From NCBI GenBank assembly GCA_019636235.1, contig JAHBXW010000015.1, positions 1 through 64,000 of the forward strand: 64,000 nucleotides of DNA. Reading direction: 5' to 3'. Of this stretch, positions 27,553-43,209 are shown piece after piece. The position numbers were made by a program, and so were the translations under genes. The notes below the pieces were generated by a model. The model saw nothing but the letters and a program-made list of their open reading frames with translations. It ran no database searches and had not been told where the DNA came from. How positions within the stretch are numbered: position 1 is the stretch's first letter; each line of letters begins with the position of its first letter. The stretch is from Planctomyces sp. Lineage in GTDB: Bacteria; Planctomycetota; Planctomycetia; Planctomycetales; Planctomycetaceae.

Positions 27553-30315
27553 TCAGCGGGGGTAGGCGGGATCAAACGCCGCCGTCGTGGGAGACGGCCG
27601 GTCGACGCGCGGCAGCGTCGCGGGAAACCGGGGCAGCGCCACATCCACGCCCGCGTCGGTGCGGCCGTCATCGGCCCCGGCGACTGGCGGATTCGAGGGG
27701 GAGGGCCGCAGCCGGAAATCCTGCGGCGTGACGCGCGTGAAATCCGCCTCGTTCCAGGCCGAGGGATTCTGGAACGGCTGGCTGGAAATCTTCACCTGCC
27801 GTTCGACGCGCCACAGGTTCTTCCAGCCCGCGAAGTCGTAGGTCGTCTGCCCGGAGATGCCCTGCCGCCCGGTGTAGTTGACCTCCCAGAAGGGCCCCTG
27901 AACGTCGTAATAAGTCGAATTGCCCCGCCACGAGAAAAGGTTGATGAAGCGGTCCAGGTCGCCAGGCCCGGACATGCTGATCAGCGACTTCTGCGGGCTG
28001 GAGACCCACAGGATGCTGTTCGAACCGTCGATATGAATCGGGGCCGAGTCTCCGGTGTCGCCCAGGTCGACGGCGACCAGCCCCTGCTCGAACACGCCCG
28101 TCACGAAATCGAGAAACATCTCGTTGCGATGGTCGGAAGCGGCCAGCCGGCTGGAAAACTGCCGCCCGGCGGGTTGCCGGTAGAACACGCCGTTGAGCGC
28201 GAAGGCCGACTGCCGGACGTCGAGCCGGAGCGGTTCCGGGGACATGTGAGAGATCAGGTCGGCCGGTCCGCGGATCAGGCTGAGCTCGAGGGCCATGTCG
28301 GTCGGTTCGCCTGCTCCGCGGGACACGCTGCCCATCATTTCGGTGCTGGCCGGCTGGCTGATCTCGAACACGGCGGCCGGCGCCCGGTCGGGGTTCACGA
28401 CGGTGACGCTCACGCCCCGGAGATCGACCTGCGATCCGGAAACGACGGAAAACAGCACCCAGCGATCGGTGATGCTGCCGGAGGAGATATCCAGCAGCAG
28501 GTCGACATCCAGCAGTTCGAGGGCCGCGCGTTCTCCCGACAGGCTGATCAGCCGGGGCTGTCGCTGGCTGCCGCTGCGCGCGGTTGCGGCGGGCAGCCCG
28601 AATGTCAGCAGGGGGCGGCGGCCGGCGGCCGAGCGAATGGTGATCTGCTTGCCCTGAATCTTCAGCGAGTCGATGCGTTCGACGGCCGGCCCGTCGAAAT
28701 CCAATTCGATGACGTCATTCGACATAGCCGCGGCGCACGCGGACTCCAGTCTCCGGAACCGCTGCGATTCGCCGGTCGAGGACACCAGTCGGAAGTTGCC
28801 GCCAGCGGTCGAGGACGCATCCGGGGGCAACACGCCGGACGGAGGCGTGGAGCGTCCGATGCCCGTGGATTCGGGCCCCGTGCGAAGGGGATCCCCGACG
28901 CCGCGCGAGGCGGCGATCCGCGTGCCGCTCGAGGCGTTCAGGTCCGGAGCGACAGCCGAGCCATCGGTCCGCAGCGTCCCCAGGCCGCGGGCCAGTCCTG
29001 TGCTGGATTCATCAGCCGGGGGCGCATCGGGGGCGACAGCCCCGGACGCCGCCGCCGTGGACGCGGTGTCGCCCGGCCGACCGCCCGTCCCGGCCCCGTC
29101 GCCCTTGGCTGACGTGCCGCTGGATATCTCGCTGTCACGTCCCTTCAGGGCGAGTTCGTCCGGCCGACGGCTTGTTCGATCGAGATACAACACCATCGCC
29201 AGCAAGCCGACGAAGGCGCCCAGCCAGCCCCAGCCGGCGCGCACCCGGCCGTCCCGGGCGCGGATCGTCACCCAGCCTCCGTGGCTCGCTGGCTGCAGCC
29301 CCAGCTCGATCGCCACGACGGTCAGGTCATGCACCACGGCCTCGGCCGTGGCGTAGCGCAGGGCCGGGTCGCTGGCCATCATCCGGCGGACGATTCGGGA
29401 CAGCTCCTCGGGGACCTGCGGATTGCGGTCCTGGGCGTCCGGCGGCTCGGCCCGATGATGGTCCACGACCTTCTGGAACATCGACCCCCGCGGATACGGC
29501 GGCTCGCCGGTGAGCATGTGGTACAGCGTGCAGCCCAGCGAGTAGATGTCGCTGCGGACGTCGACGTTGCGGGGGTCGACGGCCTGCTCGGGGGAGATGT
29601 AATCGAACGTGCCCAGCGTCGTTCCGGTCTGCGTCAGCTCCTGGGACATCTCGAGGCTGTTCTGGCGCGCCAGCCCCCAGTCGACGAGCTTCGCCCGCCC
29701 CTCCGGCGAAATGATGATGTTGGACGGCTTGATGTCGCGATGGACGACGTCGGCGGCCGCGGTTTGCCGCAGCGCATCGGCGATCTGCAGCGCATAGGAC
29801 AGCGCCTCTTCAACCGAAAACGCCCCCTGCCGCCGCAACAGCAGCTCGCGCAGGTTCGTGCCGGCCACGAACTCGAAGGCGATGTAGAACAGGCCCTGGT
29901 CGTGGCCGACGTCGTGCACCTGGGCGATGTTGTCGTGATCGAGACGCGCGGCGGCGCGGGCCTCGTTCTGAAACCGCTGGACGGCGGATCGATCTCGCGA
30001 GAGTTCCGGGGACAGGACCTTGAGGGCGACGATCCGGTCCAGCCGGTCATCGATCGCGCGGAACACGGCTCCCATGCCGCCGCGGCCGATCTGTTCTTCA
30101 ATCCGGTACGGCCCCAGCGCGATGCCCGTGACGGGCCGCGACGGACTGGCGTCCCGCGGGGCGAACAACGCGGACGCCGCCTCGGCCAGCCCCCCGCCCG
30201 GCAGCGGCAACGACGGCTCCTGCCGCCCCGTCTGCACCGAGGGCATCGGCTTGAGGAACGTATAGGCCGTCCCACTCCGCTCCGGATCCTGTTCGCGGCG
30301 GATGCTGCTGCTCAT
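27553..30315 (-). CDS. Transmembrane Ser/Thr protein kinase with extracytoplasmic domain
   Basis: The product is 920 aa. The kinase domain is at about 70-332: glycine loop GRGGMGAVF, Lys99 in VALKVL, catalytic VHRDIKPSNI (Asp194), metal-binding DWG at 212-214 in place of DFG, and SPEQ in the activation segment. A transmembrane helix (WGWLGAFVGLLAMVLYL, about 361-377) leads to a Ser/Thr/Pro-rich linker and then a beta-rich extracytoplasmic domain of ~450 residues, including VIELDFDGPAVERIDSLKIQ and GKQITIRSAAGRRPLL, which looks like a right-handed parallel beta-helix. The layout suggests a sensor kinase for surface signals. It is convergent with rseP and preceded by a small gene on the same strand. 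Confidence 0.88.
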   Translation of the reverse strand: MSSSIRREQDPERSGTAYTFLKPMPSVQTGRQEPSLPLPGGGLAEAASALFAPRDASPSRPVTGIALGPYRIEEQIGRGGMGAVFRAIDDRLDRIVALKVLSPELSRDRSAVQRFQNEARAAARLDHDNIAQVHDVGHDQGLFYIAFEFVAGTNLRELLLRRQGAFSVEEALSYALQIADALRQTAAADVVHRDIKPSNIIISPEGRAKLVDWGLARQNSLEMSQELTQTGTTLGTFDYISPEQAVDPRNVDVRSDIYSLGCTLYHMLTGEPPYPRGSMFQKVVDHHRAEPPDAQDRNPQVPEELSRIVRRMMASDPALRYATAEAVVHDLTVVAIELGLQPASHGGWVTIRARDGRVRAGWGWLGAFVGLLAMVLYLDRTSRRPDELALKGRDSEISSGTSAKGDGAGTGGRPGDTASTAAASGAVAPDAPPADESSTGLARGLGTLRTDGSAVAPDLNASSGTRIAASRGVGDPLRTGPESTGIGRSTPPSGVLPPDASSTAGGNFRLVSSTGESQRFRRLESACAAAMSNDVIELDFDGPAVERIDSLKIQGKQITIRSAAGRRPLLTFGLPAATARSGSQRQPRLISLSGERAALELLDVDLLLDISSGSITDRWVLFSVVSGSQVDLRGVSVTVVNPDRAPAAVFEISQPASTEMMGSVSRGAGEPTDMALELSLIRGPADLISHMSPEPLRLDVRQSAFALNGVFYRQPAGRQFSSRLAASDHRNEMFLDFVTGVFEQGLVAVDLGDTGDSAPIHIDGSNSILWVSSPQKSLISMSGPGDLDRFINLFSWRGNSTYYDVQGPFWEVNYTGRQGISGQTTYDFAGWKNLWRVERQVKISSQPFQNPSAWNEADFTRVTPQDFRLRPSPSNPPVAGADDGRTDAGVDVALPRFPATLPRVDRPSPTTAAFDPAYPR

Positions 30316-30385
30316 GGCGGGCTGTGATCAACCGGTCGACGCGCTCCGGCGCAGACCCTGGCCGATCCCCCTTCGGCTCCCACGG

Positions 30386-30679
30386 TCAGGTCGTTATGTC
30401 CCGGGTTTCCGCTTCGATCGACTGCAGAAATTGTCCCAGCGCCACGCACAGCCCGTGCGAGAAATCGTCGCTTTCCAGAACCCGGTCGACCGTGCTGCGG
30501 ACGGTGACATCCGTGACGTCCTCATGCTCCCCCTCGCTTCCCTGCCGGGTGATCCGGCGCAGGCCATGAATCCGGGGAGCGAACCCGCGCTCCAGGTGAT
30601 CCATCAGCTCCCGCGCCAGCTTGTCGGCCTCAATCAGCTTCTGCCGCAACGTCATTCCATGAGGCGAAGGCACGCGCAT
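30386..30679 (-). CDS. Small conserved-looking protein upstream of the kinase
   Basis: The product is 97 aa from ATG 30679, chosen because GGGAGA lies just upstream and the longer in-frame start adds only low-complexity residues. The sequence is helical at first (LRQKLIEADKLARELMDHLE), then RRITRQGSEGEHEDVTDVTV and a helix ending LGQFLQSIEAETRDITT. I do not recognise the family; the second half faintly recalls a BON-type domain. It ends 70 bases before the kinase and is probably co-transcribed with it. Confidence 0.5.
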   Translation of the reverse strand: MRVPSPHGMTLRQKLIEADKLARELMDHLERGFAPRIHGLRRITRQGSEGEHEDVTDVTVRSTVDRVLESDDFSHGLCVALGQFLQSIEAETRDITT

Positions 30680-30843
30680 CCGCGGACTCTCCCTTTGACG
30701 AGCGACTTTGACAGCCCCATGATTAGACTGGGCGGCGCTGTCCGGGGTCAAGTCGCCGGGTCCGGCGCGCCGCCGCGTCGTATCTGCAACTGTTGATCCG
30801 ATCGCCCTTTACGCCCCGTCACACCCGCCCCACTCGCCTGCCG

Positions 30844-31575
30844 ATGAAGGTCCTGCTGCTCGGCGACATTCACTCGAACTGGACAGCGCTCGCCGCCATC
30901 CAGGAGTCGTTCGACGCCTGCCTGGTCGTGGGGGACGTCGTGGACTACGGCTGCGATCCCCGCCCCTGCATCGACTGGACCCGGCGCCACGCGACGGCTG
31001 CCATCCGCGGCAACCACGACCACGCGGTCGCGCAGCGGGTCGCCCCCCGCGGCGGTGGAGGCTTCCGCAGGCTGGCCGCCGCCACCCGTCCCCTGCACTG
31101 GGACTGGATCGATCCGTTCCGCATGAAGTTCCTCGCCCGGCTGCCCCTGACGCAGCGGATCGTGCTGGGCGGCCACGCCTTCTTCCTCGTGCATGGCACG
31201 CCCCGGGACCCGCTGGATGAGTACCTGGCTCCGGATCGGGACGCCTGGCGCAGCCGCATCGACGATGTCGACGCCGATTTCATTTGCGTAGGCCACACGC
31301 ACCTCCCGATGGACCTCGACATCGACGGCCGGCGGGTCATCAACCCGGGCAGCGTCGGCCAGCCGCGCGACGGCGACCCCCGGGCCGCGTACGCCGTCAT
31401 CGAGGACGGAGCCGTGAGCTTTCGGCGCGCGGAGTACGACATCGACGCCGCCGTCCGGCAGATGCGGGAAGCCGGACTTCCCGAATGGGCGGTCGAACTC
31501 AACGAATCGGTGCTGCGGACCGGCGGTCGCCTCAGCCGCGAGGAAATGGACCGACTGGGTTTGGGCGACGGCTGA
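30844..31575 (+). CDS. YfcE/MJ0936-type metallophosphoesterase
   Basis: The product is 243 aa. ATG 30844 was chosen because the family motif begins at once (MKVLLLGDIHSNWTAL). The metallophosphoesterase set is complete: GDIHSN, VVGDVVDYG, RGNHDH, HGTP, and GHTH followed by NPGSVGQPRDGD. These residues bind two metal ions. Members hydrolyse phosphodiesters or act on small nucleotides, and the true substrate cannot be read from sequence. The gene converges on the kinase/WD40 gene and is divergent from the small gene at 30386-30679. Confidence 0.88.
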   Translation: MKVLLLGDIHSNWTALAAIQESFDACLVVGDVVDYGCDPRPCIDWTRRHATAAIRGNHDHAVAQRVAPRGGGGFRRLAAATRPLHWDWIDPFRMKFLARLPLTQRIVLGGHAFFLVHGTPRDPLDEYLAPDRDAWRSRIDDVDADFICVGHTHLPMDLDIDGRRVINPGSVGQPRDGDPRAAYAVIEDGAVSFRRAEYDIDAAVRQMREAGLPEWAVELNESVLRTGGRLSREEMDRLGLGDG

Positions 31576-31629
31576 GCGCGCGCCCTCCCGAAATGCAGCA
31601 CGTCGCTCTCGCGACCCGACCGCTGCGGC

Positions 31630-37062
<5,433 letters not shown>

Positions 37063-37302
37063 GGCTGGGATGCTCGCTTGCCTGGGCCGTCGCGGAGGAT
37101 CGCGGGCGGCGGCTCATCGTGTCCGCCGGGGCGGACGTCTGTTTCCAACTGCGGCCCGGGCCGAAAGGGCACGGGTTCCGCGGCGGCAGCATCCTGCGGC
37201 CTGCGGGCGATGTCGCGAGGGGTTCCTCCCACCCGCGTTTCGCCCGGGGACGCGCCTCCTGGCGTCCCCATTCCTGTTAATGACGGCGCTCGTTCGCCTC
37301 CG

Positions 37303-40300
37303 TCACCACGCGGCCCGGCGAGCCAGCCTGCGGGCCAGCCCCAGGGGATTGTCCTCTTCCAGACCGCGCGTCCGCAACAGGACGCGGATCCGGCCGGTCG
37401 CCGCGCCCACGTCCTCAACGTGTTCCGAGGTCGCCAATCGCGTCGGGTTCGCTTTGCCCGCATCCGCTGCGACCTGCGCGTCGGCGACGGCCGGGGCGTC
37501 CGGGGGCGGGGCGGCCGCGGCGTGACTGTCGAAGTCCGCGTCCTCGGTTTGAACCGTGTCCTGCGATTCCCGGATCGCCTCCTGAATCTCCTCGAGCCGG
37601 AGTTGCCCGCCGTCGAGCGGCTCCTCGGGAACGACCGGCCGGCCCGAGCGGATGTCGAACCGGATGATCGGGCGATCCTGGCCATCCCCCGTCCGCAGAA
37701 TGATGTCGTACGCCCCGTCCGGCAGCGCCATGAACAGCCGCTGCAGCCGATCCGCCTGGAAGTCGTCGTCGTTCAGCCGTTCTTCGCCGAGAACCTCGGG
37801 TTCGGGATCGGGAGACAGCGCGCGGAGGATGAACTCGTGGCGCCGGACCGACACCGTGGAGGACGGCACCGGATCGTCCGTGGAGACGATGTTCGTCAGA
37901 ACGACGACCGGCGGCGGCGGGGCGATGGCCGGCGCGACGAGCATCTGCGGCGTCGGCGGAGCCATCGGTTCGATGAAGGGCGGCAACTGCACATAGGTGA
38001 CCTGGATTTCGATCTCGCCGTTCACGAGATCGTCCGGCCCCTTGCCGCCGATGAACTGCGGCAGCGAGTTGTCGGCGGACACGTACGTGGTCGTGAACAC
38101 CCGCAGCGGATCGGCGACGTTGCCCACCGTCACGCCGTTCTGCGTCAATTGCTTGGCCTCGATGACAATCGACGGGTGATGCGACACCGCGAACTTGCCG
38201 TCGAATGTGTCATCCCCGCCGACGAGCAACTGGTTCTGGACGTCCAGGTCGGTGTAGGTGTGCTTCATCGACGCGTTCGTGCCTCCGGTCAGTCCGGAGA
38301 GCGTGCTTTCGCCGGTCGGCCAGCCCTCGGCGGCGGGGCCTTCGAACCGCTGGCTGTCGATGACGGTGTCGCCCCAGTCCATGTAAACCTGCAGCCCCTG
38401 CTCGGCGGGGAGTTCGGTTCCATTGGGGCCTTTGCCGGCCTGCGCGCCCTGACCGACGATGAACTGGAACGTGGCCACGTACTGATTCACGCCGGAGGCG
38501 ATGGCGGCGATCATGGCCGGGACCGTCGTCGAATCGTACAGGGCGGTGTTCGATTTGCCGGGCTCGGGGACCGGGACGAACGTGGTCGCGACGGCGTCGT
38601 ACTGGCCGGCGTTCAGGTTGGCTTTGACATGGAAGCCAGCGCCCAGCGAGAGGGCCCCGTTGGCGACGATGTGCACGCTGTTGTCCGCGCCGCTGTTGAC
38701 GACGACGTACGCGTTGTCCTGGAACGTGATGTTGTCGCTGGTCGCCTTGAACGTGTTCAGCGGAGTCGTTCCGCCGACGGGCGAACTGAACGTCGTCGAC
38801 TGGGCGTTGACGATCTGCAGATCCCCCTGGCCCACGGCGCCGCCGTCGATCGTCCCCAGAAACTGGATGTCCGTGCCGGCGGTCAGCTTTTGAGCGCCCG
38901 CGCCAACGAGCACCGGATCGCCGTATGTCTGGAATGTGGTCGTCGTGACGGACCCGCCGCTGATGACGGTCTTCCCCTTGTTGTCCGTCTCCAGGCTGAG
39001 GAGGTTGACGCCGCCGCCGAACGTCGTCGTGCCGCCGCCGGTCGTATTGACGTTCAGAGAGAACGCGCCGCTGAGCGTGCTGTTGAAGGAGACGTTGCCG
39101 GCCGCGCCGGACGTCGTGAGCGTCGTGTTGGCCCCGAGCGTGACGGGATCGCCGTAGGTCTGCGAGCCGGTGGTGGTGATCTGGCCGCCGTTGATGTGGG
39201 TCGTGCCGCCAGCGTTCGTCGCAAGGCTGTCGAGGGCATTGCCCGCTCCCTGGCCGACAGCTGCCTGGAAGGTTGTGATTCCCGTGGAATTCACGACGAG
39301 ATTCGAAGGCGTGCCGGCGGCGCCGTCATCGACGACTTCGCCGGTGAACGTGACCGCGCCGCTGCCGGCGTTGATCGTCAGGTTGGCCGCGAGCGTCAGC
39401 AAATCCGCGAACGAGACGAGGTTGTTCGTAGTCGACAGAACCGCGTCCTTGACGCCCACCGTGACGATGTCGTTGTACGACTGGGCGCCGGATGTGGCGA
39501 CCTTCCCGCCGTTGATGAACGTTGCGCCGCCGGCGTCGGTCGTGAGGCTGGCGAGGGGCGTCGTCCCTCCGACCGCGTCCTGGAAGGTGGTGTTTCCGCC
39601 GCCGGGCGTGTTCACGACGAGCGCCGAGGCCCCGTCGACCGTGCCGTTGAACAGGACATTGCCAACGGCCGCCTGGACCGTCAGGTTCTTCGCCAGCGTA
39701 ACGGACTGATCGAAGGTGACGTCTCCGCCCGCCGCCGTGGTTTCCAGCGTGGCGTTGTTCGTACCGACGGTGACGGCGTCGCCGTAGGTCTGCGCGCCGG
39801 TGGTGGTCACCTCGCCGCCATTGATGAAGGTCTGGCCGAACTTGTCCGTCGTCAGGCTGGCCAGGGCCGTCGAGTTGCCGACTTTGCCGCCGAAGGTCGT
39901 CGTGCCGCCCCCCGTCGTGTTGACGTTCAGGGAAAACCCGCCGTCCAGCGTGCTGGCAAACGTGACGTTTCCGGGATTGACGACCACCGCATTGTTCGAA
40001 GTCGTCAACACCGTGTTCGCGCCGAGTGTGACGGCATCATTGTAGGTTTGAGCGCCGGTCGTCGTGACCTTGCCGCCGTTGATCTCGGTGGCGCCAATCA
40101 AATCGGTGGTCAATGAGGCCAGCGCAGTTCCGCTTCCGACGTCGTTCTTGAATGTTGTCGTGCCGCCGCCGGTCGTGTTGACGGTCAAAGCGAACGCGCC
40201 GTCGACGGTGCTGTCGAACAGGACATCGCCCGTGCCCGCGGCGCCGGACGTCGTGAGTGTCGTATTGGCCCCGAGGAGAACCGCGTCGTTGTACGTCTGT

Positions 40301-43209
40301 GCGCCGCTGGTCGTCACCGCGCCGCCATTGATGAGCGTGTTCCCGCCGCCCGTCGTCGTCAGGCTGGTGAGCGCGCCTCCCACGCCGACAGCCGCCTGGA
40401 ACGTCGTGTCCCCCGAGGCGTCGACGGTGAGATTCGATTTCGTCCCGGCGACGCCATCGTCCTGCACCGCGCCCTTGAACGTGACGGCGCCGGTCCCGGC
40501 GACGATCGACAGGTCGGCGGCCAGCGTCAGCGTGCTGTTGAACGCGACGTTGGAATTAGTGGTCTTCAGCGTGACGGGATTCGTGCTGACGGTGACGGCG
40601 TCGTTATAGGTTTGCTCGCCGGTCGTCGTGACGTCGGCGCTGATCGTCGTCGTGCCGCCAGCGTCGGTCGTTGCCGATTTGGCGTTGACGGTCCCCAGGA
40701 AGGACGTCGCGCCGCCGGTGTTCACCGTGAGATTCGTGCCGGCCCCAGTGAACTGTCCCTTGAATGAAACCGCGCCGTTGCCTGTCGACGTGAATGCGAC
40801 ATCCGCATTCGCCGTGGTGACGTTGTCGCCGTACTCCTGTTTGCCGGACGTCGTGATGCTGGCGACGGCCGCGCCGAAGGCCGTCGTGCCGCCGGCGTTC
40901 GTCGTCAGGCTGGTGAGAGCCTTGTTGGCGCCCTCGCCGACATTGACCAGAAACGTCGTGGCGCCGGTCGTGTTGACGGTCAGGTTCGACGTCGTGCCGG
41001 CGACGCCGTCGTCCTGGACCGCCCCCTTGAACGTCACTGCGCCAGTGCCGGCGCTGATGGTCAGATCGGCCGCGAGCGTCAGTGATTTGGCGAAACTGAC
41101 GGCGCTGTTCGTCGTCGTCAGCGTGGCTGCGCCGGTGATCGTCACATCGTCGTTGTAGGCCTGTGCGCCGGTAGTCGTCACGCTGGCGCCGATCGACGTC
41201 GTGCCGCCGGCGTTCGTCGTCAGGCTGGTCAGGGCCTTGTTCGCTCCCTGGCCGACGGCGGACTGAAACTTCGTGGCGACGGTGCTGTTGACGGTCAGAT
41301 TTGATGTCGTGCCGCCGACGCCGTCGTCCTGGACGACCCCCGTGAACGTCGCCGCTCCCGCCCCGGCATTGATCGTCAGGTCGCCCCCCAGCGTCAGCGA
41401 GTCGTTGAACGTCACCGCGCTGTCCGTCGTCGCCAGCGCGATGGCGGCCGTGGTCGTCACGGCGTCGCCGTAGGACTGCGCGCCGGTCGTCGTCACGTTC
41501 GCGCCGATCGTCGTCGTCCCGCCGGCGTTGGTCGTCAGCGACGCGGCGCTCACGGCGCCCAGGAAGGACGTTGCGCCGCCGGTGTTCACCGTGAGGTTCG
41601 TGCCGGCTCCGGTGAACTGTCCCTTGAAAGAGACCGCGCCGTTGCCGGTGGACGTGAACGCGACATCCGCATTCGCCGTGGTGACGTTGTCGCCGTATTC
41701 CTGCTTGCCGGTCGTGGTGATGCTGGCGACGGCCGCGCCGAAGACGGTCGTCCCGCCGGCGTTCGTCGTCAGGCTGGTGAGCGCCTTGCCGACCCCCTGC
41801 CCGACATTCGCCTGGAACGTCGTGGCGCCGGTGCTGTTGACGGCCAGGTTCGACGTCGTGCCGCCGACGCCGTCGTCCTGCACGACGCCTCCGAACGTGA
41901 CCGCGCCAGTGCCGGCGCTGATCGTCAGATCGGCGCCCAGCGTCAGTGATTCGGCGAACGTGACGGCGCTGTTCGTCGTCGTCAGCGTGGCTGCGCCGGT
42001 GATGGTCACATCGTCGTTGTAGGCCTGTGCGCCGGTCGTCGTGACGCTGGCGCCGATCGACGTCGTGCCGCCGGCATTGGTGGTCAGCTTGGAGGCGGAC
42101 ACCGCGCCCTGAAACGTCGTTGCGCCGGTAGTGTTGACGGAAATGTTCGACGCCGCGCCGGTCAGCTTGGCTTTGAACGTGATCGCGTCGTTGCCCGTCG
42201 ATTCGAACGTGACGTTGGCGTTGGCCGTGGTGACATTGTCGCCATACTGCTGCGCGCCCGCCGTGGTGACCGTCGTCACGCCCGCGCCGAAGGCCGTCGT
42301 CCCACCGGCGTTGGTGGTCAGGCTCTTCGTGCTGACGTTGCCATTGAAAGCCGTGGTTCCCGTGGTATTGACCGTCAGGGCGCTGCCCACGCCCGTCACG
42401 GCTCCGTTGAACGTGATGTTCTGGTTGTTCGTCGACGAGAACGTGACGTTCGCCGGGGTGAGCTGGACGGCGCCGTTGAACGTCTGGGCGTCGAGCGTCT
42501 GGATGTTCCCCTGCACGGAGATCGTCGTGGCGGTCGCGGTCAGCGACTTCGCATTGGCGACGGGCCCCAGCTGCAGCGTGTTGGCGTCGACGAGCTGGAC
42601 GGCGCCCGCGGCCGTCACGGAGACGACGCCCTGAAAGTCATTGGCGGCGTTGGTCAGCGTGACGTCGGCGGCGTTCAGGCTGAAGTCGGCCGTCTGCAGC
42701 TTGCCCCCCTGAGTGACGTTGTTGACGCCCTGCAGGTCGACGACGTCGACGGCGGAGAAATCGAGGCCGCCGGCGTTTCCGAACACCACGTTCGGATTGA
42801 CGTCGTTGGTGTCGTTGATCTGCAGGCCGGCCGTGGCGATGTTGTCGAGGAAGTCCTTGTCGATATAGAGGTCGGCCCCGTCGCCTTCGGCGTCATCCCC
42901 CCCGGCGCCGTCGAGGTTCAGCAACCCGGCCTGGTTCCAGTCGCCGAGGTCGTTGAGGGTGAACTTGTAAGCCGCGACGTTGCCGGCCCCGAAATCGTGG
43001 GTCGTCTCGATGATCGTTACGCCGGGGGCTGCGCCGGGGCCGGTGAAGTTGTCGAGCTGGACCTGGTTGCCGACGAAGCCGACGTCGGCGTTGAGGACGA
43101 TGCGGGGTTCGAGGCCGCGGACGGCCAGGCGCACGAGGCGGCGTTGGCGCACCGTCTGAAACGGCCGGACCATGCGCATCAGACGCCGAGAAAGGGTCGC
43201 CAGTCTCAT
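37303..43209 (-). CDS. Giant LEPR-type surface protein with adhesin-like beta repeats
   Basis: The product is about 1968 aa from ATG 43209; an in-frame start 114 bases upstream would only add a polar basic stretch. The N-terminus is basic (MRLATLSRRLMRMVRPFQTV) and carries RGLEPRIVLNAD, the LEPR-XLL type motif found at the start of planctomycete exported giant proteins. Most of the protein is a tandem array of Thr/Gly/Ala/Val-rich beta repeats (ALTSLTTNAGGTTVFGA, VTTTGAQAYNDDVTITGAAT, LTLGADLTISAGTGAVTF), like autotransporter or hemagglutinin beta-helices. The last ~300 residues are a different, Pro/Asp/Glu-rich domain. It is probably a surface adhesin or envelope component. Repeat DNA shows an 864-bp higher-order unit. 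Confidence 0.82.
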   Translation of the reverse strand: MRLATLSRRLMRMVRPFQTVRQRRLVRLAVRGLEPRIVLNADVGFVGNQVQLDNFTGPGAAPGVTIIETTHDFGAGNVAAYKFTLNDLGDWNQAGLLNLDGAGGDDAEGDGADLYIDKDFLDNIATAGLQINDTNDVNPNVVFGNAGGLDFSAVDVVDLQGVNNVTQGGKLQTADFSLNAADVTLTNAANDFQGVVSVTAAGAVQLVDANTLQLGPVANAKSLTATATTISVQGNIQTLDAQTFNGAVQLTPANVTFSSTNNQNITFNGAVTGVGSALTVNTTGTTAFNGNVSTKSLTTNAGGTTAFGAGVTTVTTAGAQQYGDNVTTANANVTFESTGNDAITFKAKLTGAASNISVNTTGATTFQGAVSASKLTTNAGGTTSIGASVTTTGAQAYNDDVTITGAATLTTTNSAVTFAESLTLGADLTISAGTGAVTFGGVVQDDGVGGTTSNLAVNSTGATTFQANVGQGVGKALTSLTTNAGGTTVFGAAVASITTTGKQEYGDNVTTANADVAFTSTGNGAVSFKGQFTGAGTNLTVNTGGATSFLGAVSAASLTTNAGGTTTIGANVTTTGAQSYGDAVTTTAAIALATTDSAVTFNDSLTLGGDLTINAGAGAATFTGVVQDDGVGGTTSNLTVNSTVATKFQSAVGQGANKALTSLTTNAGGTTSIGASVTTTGAQAYNDDVTITGAATLTTTNSAVSFAKSLTLAADLTISAGTGAVTFKGAVQDDGVAGTTSNLTVNTTGATTFLVNVGEGANKALTSLTTNAGGTTAFGAAVASITTSGKQEYGDNVTTANADVAFTSTGNGAVSFKGQFTGAGTNLTVNTGGATSFLGTVNAKSATTDAGGTTTISADVTTTGEQTYNDAVTVSTNPVTLKTTNSNVAFNSTLTLAADLSIVAGTGAVTFKGAVQDDGVAGTKSNLTVDASGDTTFQAAVGVGGALTSLTTTGGGNTLINGGAVTTSGAQTYNDAVLLGANTTLTTSGAAGTGDVLFDSTVDGAFALTVNTTGGGTTTFKNDVGSGTALASLTTDLIGATEINGGKVTTTGAQTYNDAVTLGANTVLTTSNNAVVVNPGNVTFASTLDGGFSLNVNTTGGGTTTFGGKVGNSTALASLTTDKFGQTFINGGEVTTTGAQTYGDAVTVGTNNATLETTAAGGDVTFDQSVTLAKNLTVQAAVGNVLFNGTVDGASALVVNTPGGGNTTFQDAVGGTTPLASLTTDAGGATFINGGKVATSGAQSYNDIVTVGVKDAVLSTTNNLVSFADLLTLAANLTINAGSGAVTFTGEVVDDGAAGTPSNLVVNSTGITTFQAAVGQGAGNALDSLATNAGGTTHINGGQITTTGSQTYGDPVTLGANTTLTTSGAAGNVSFNSTLSGAFSLNVNTTGGGTTTFGGGVNLLSLETDNKGKTVISGGSVTTTTFQTYGDPVLVGAGAQKLTAGTDIQFLGTIDGGAVGQGDLQIVNAQSTTFSSPVGGTTPLNTFKATSDNITFQDNAYVVVNSGADNSVHIVANGALSLGAGFHVKANLNAGQYDAVATTFVPVPEPGKSNTALYDSTTVPAMIAAIASGVNQYVATFQFIVGQGAQAGKGPNGTELPAEQGLQVYMDWGDTVIDSQRFEGPAAEGWPTGESTLSGLTGGTNASMKHTYTDLDVQNQLLVGGDDTFDGKFAVSHHPSIVIEAKQLTQNGVTVGNVADPLRVFTTTYVSADNSLPQFIGGKGPDDLVNGEIEIQVTYVQLPPFIEPMAPPTPQMLVAPAIAPPPPVVVLTNIVSTDDPVPSSTVSVRRHEFILRALSPDPEPEVLGEERLNDDDFQADRLQRLFMALPDGAYDIILRTGDGQDRPIIRFDIRSGRPVVPEEPLDGGQLRLEEIQEAIRESQDTVQTEDADFDSHAAAAPPPDAPAVADAQVAADAGKANPTRLATSEHVEDVGAATGRIRVLLRTRGLEEDNPLGLARRLARRAAW
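40400..42130. repeat. Two copies of an 864-bp coding super-repeat
   Basis: Several landmarks recur exactly 864 bases apart. CGCGCCGTTG at 40771 corresponds to CGCGCC at 41635, both followed by an almost identical ~90-base stretch. GTCACATCGTCGTTGTAGGC at 41141 recurs at 42005. This equals 288 codons, so the protein repeats in blocks larger than the basic ~35-60-aa unit. The outer limits are approximate. Confidence 0.7.
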
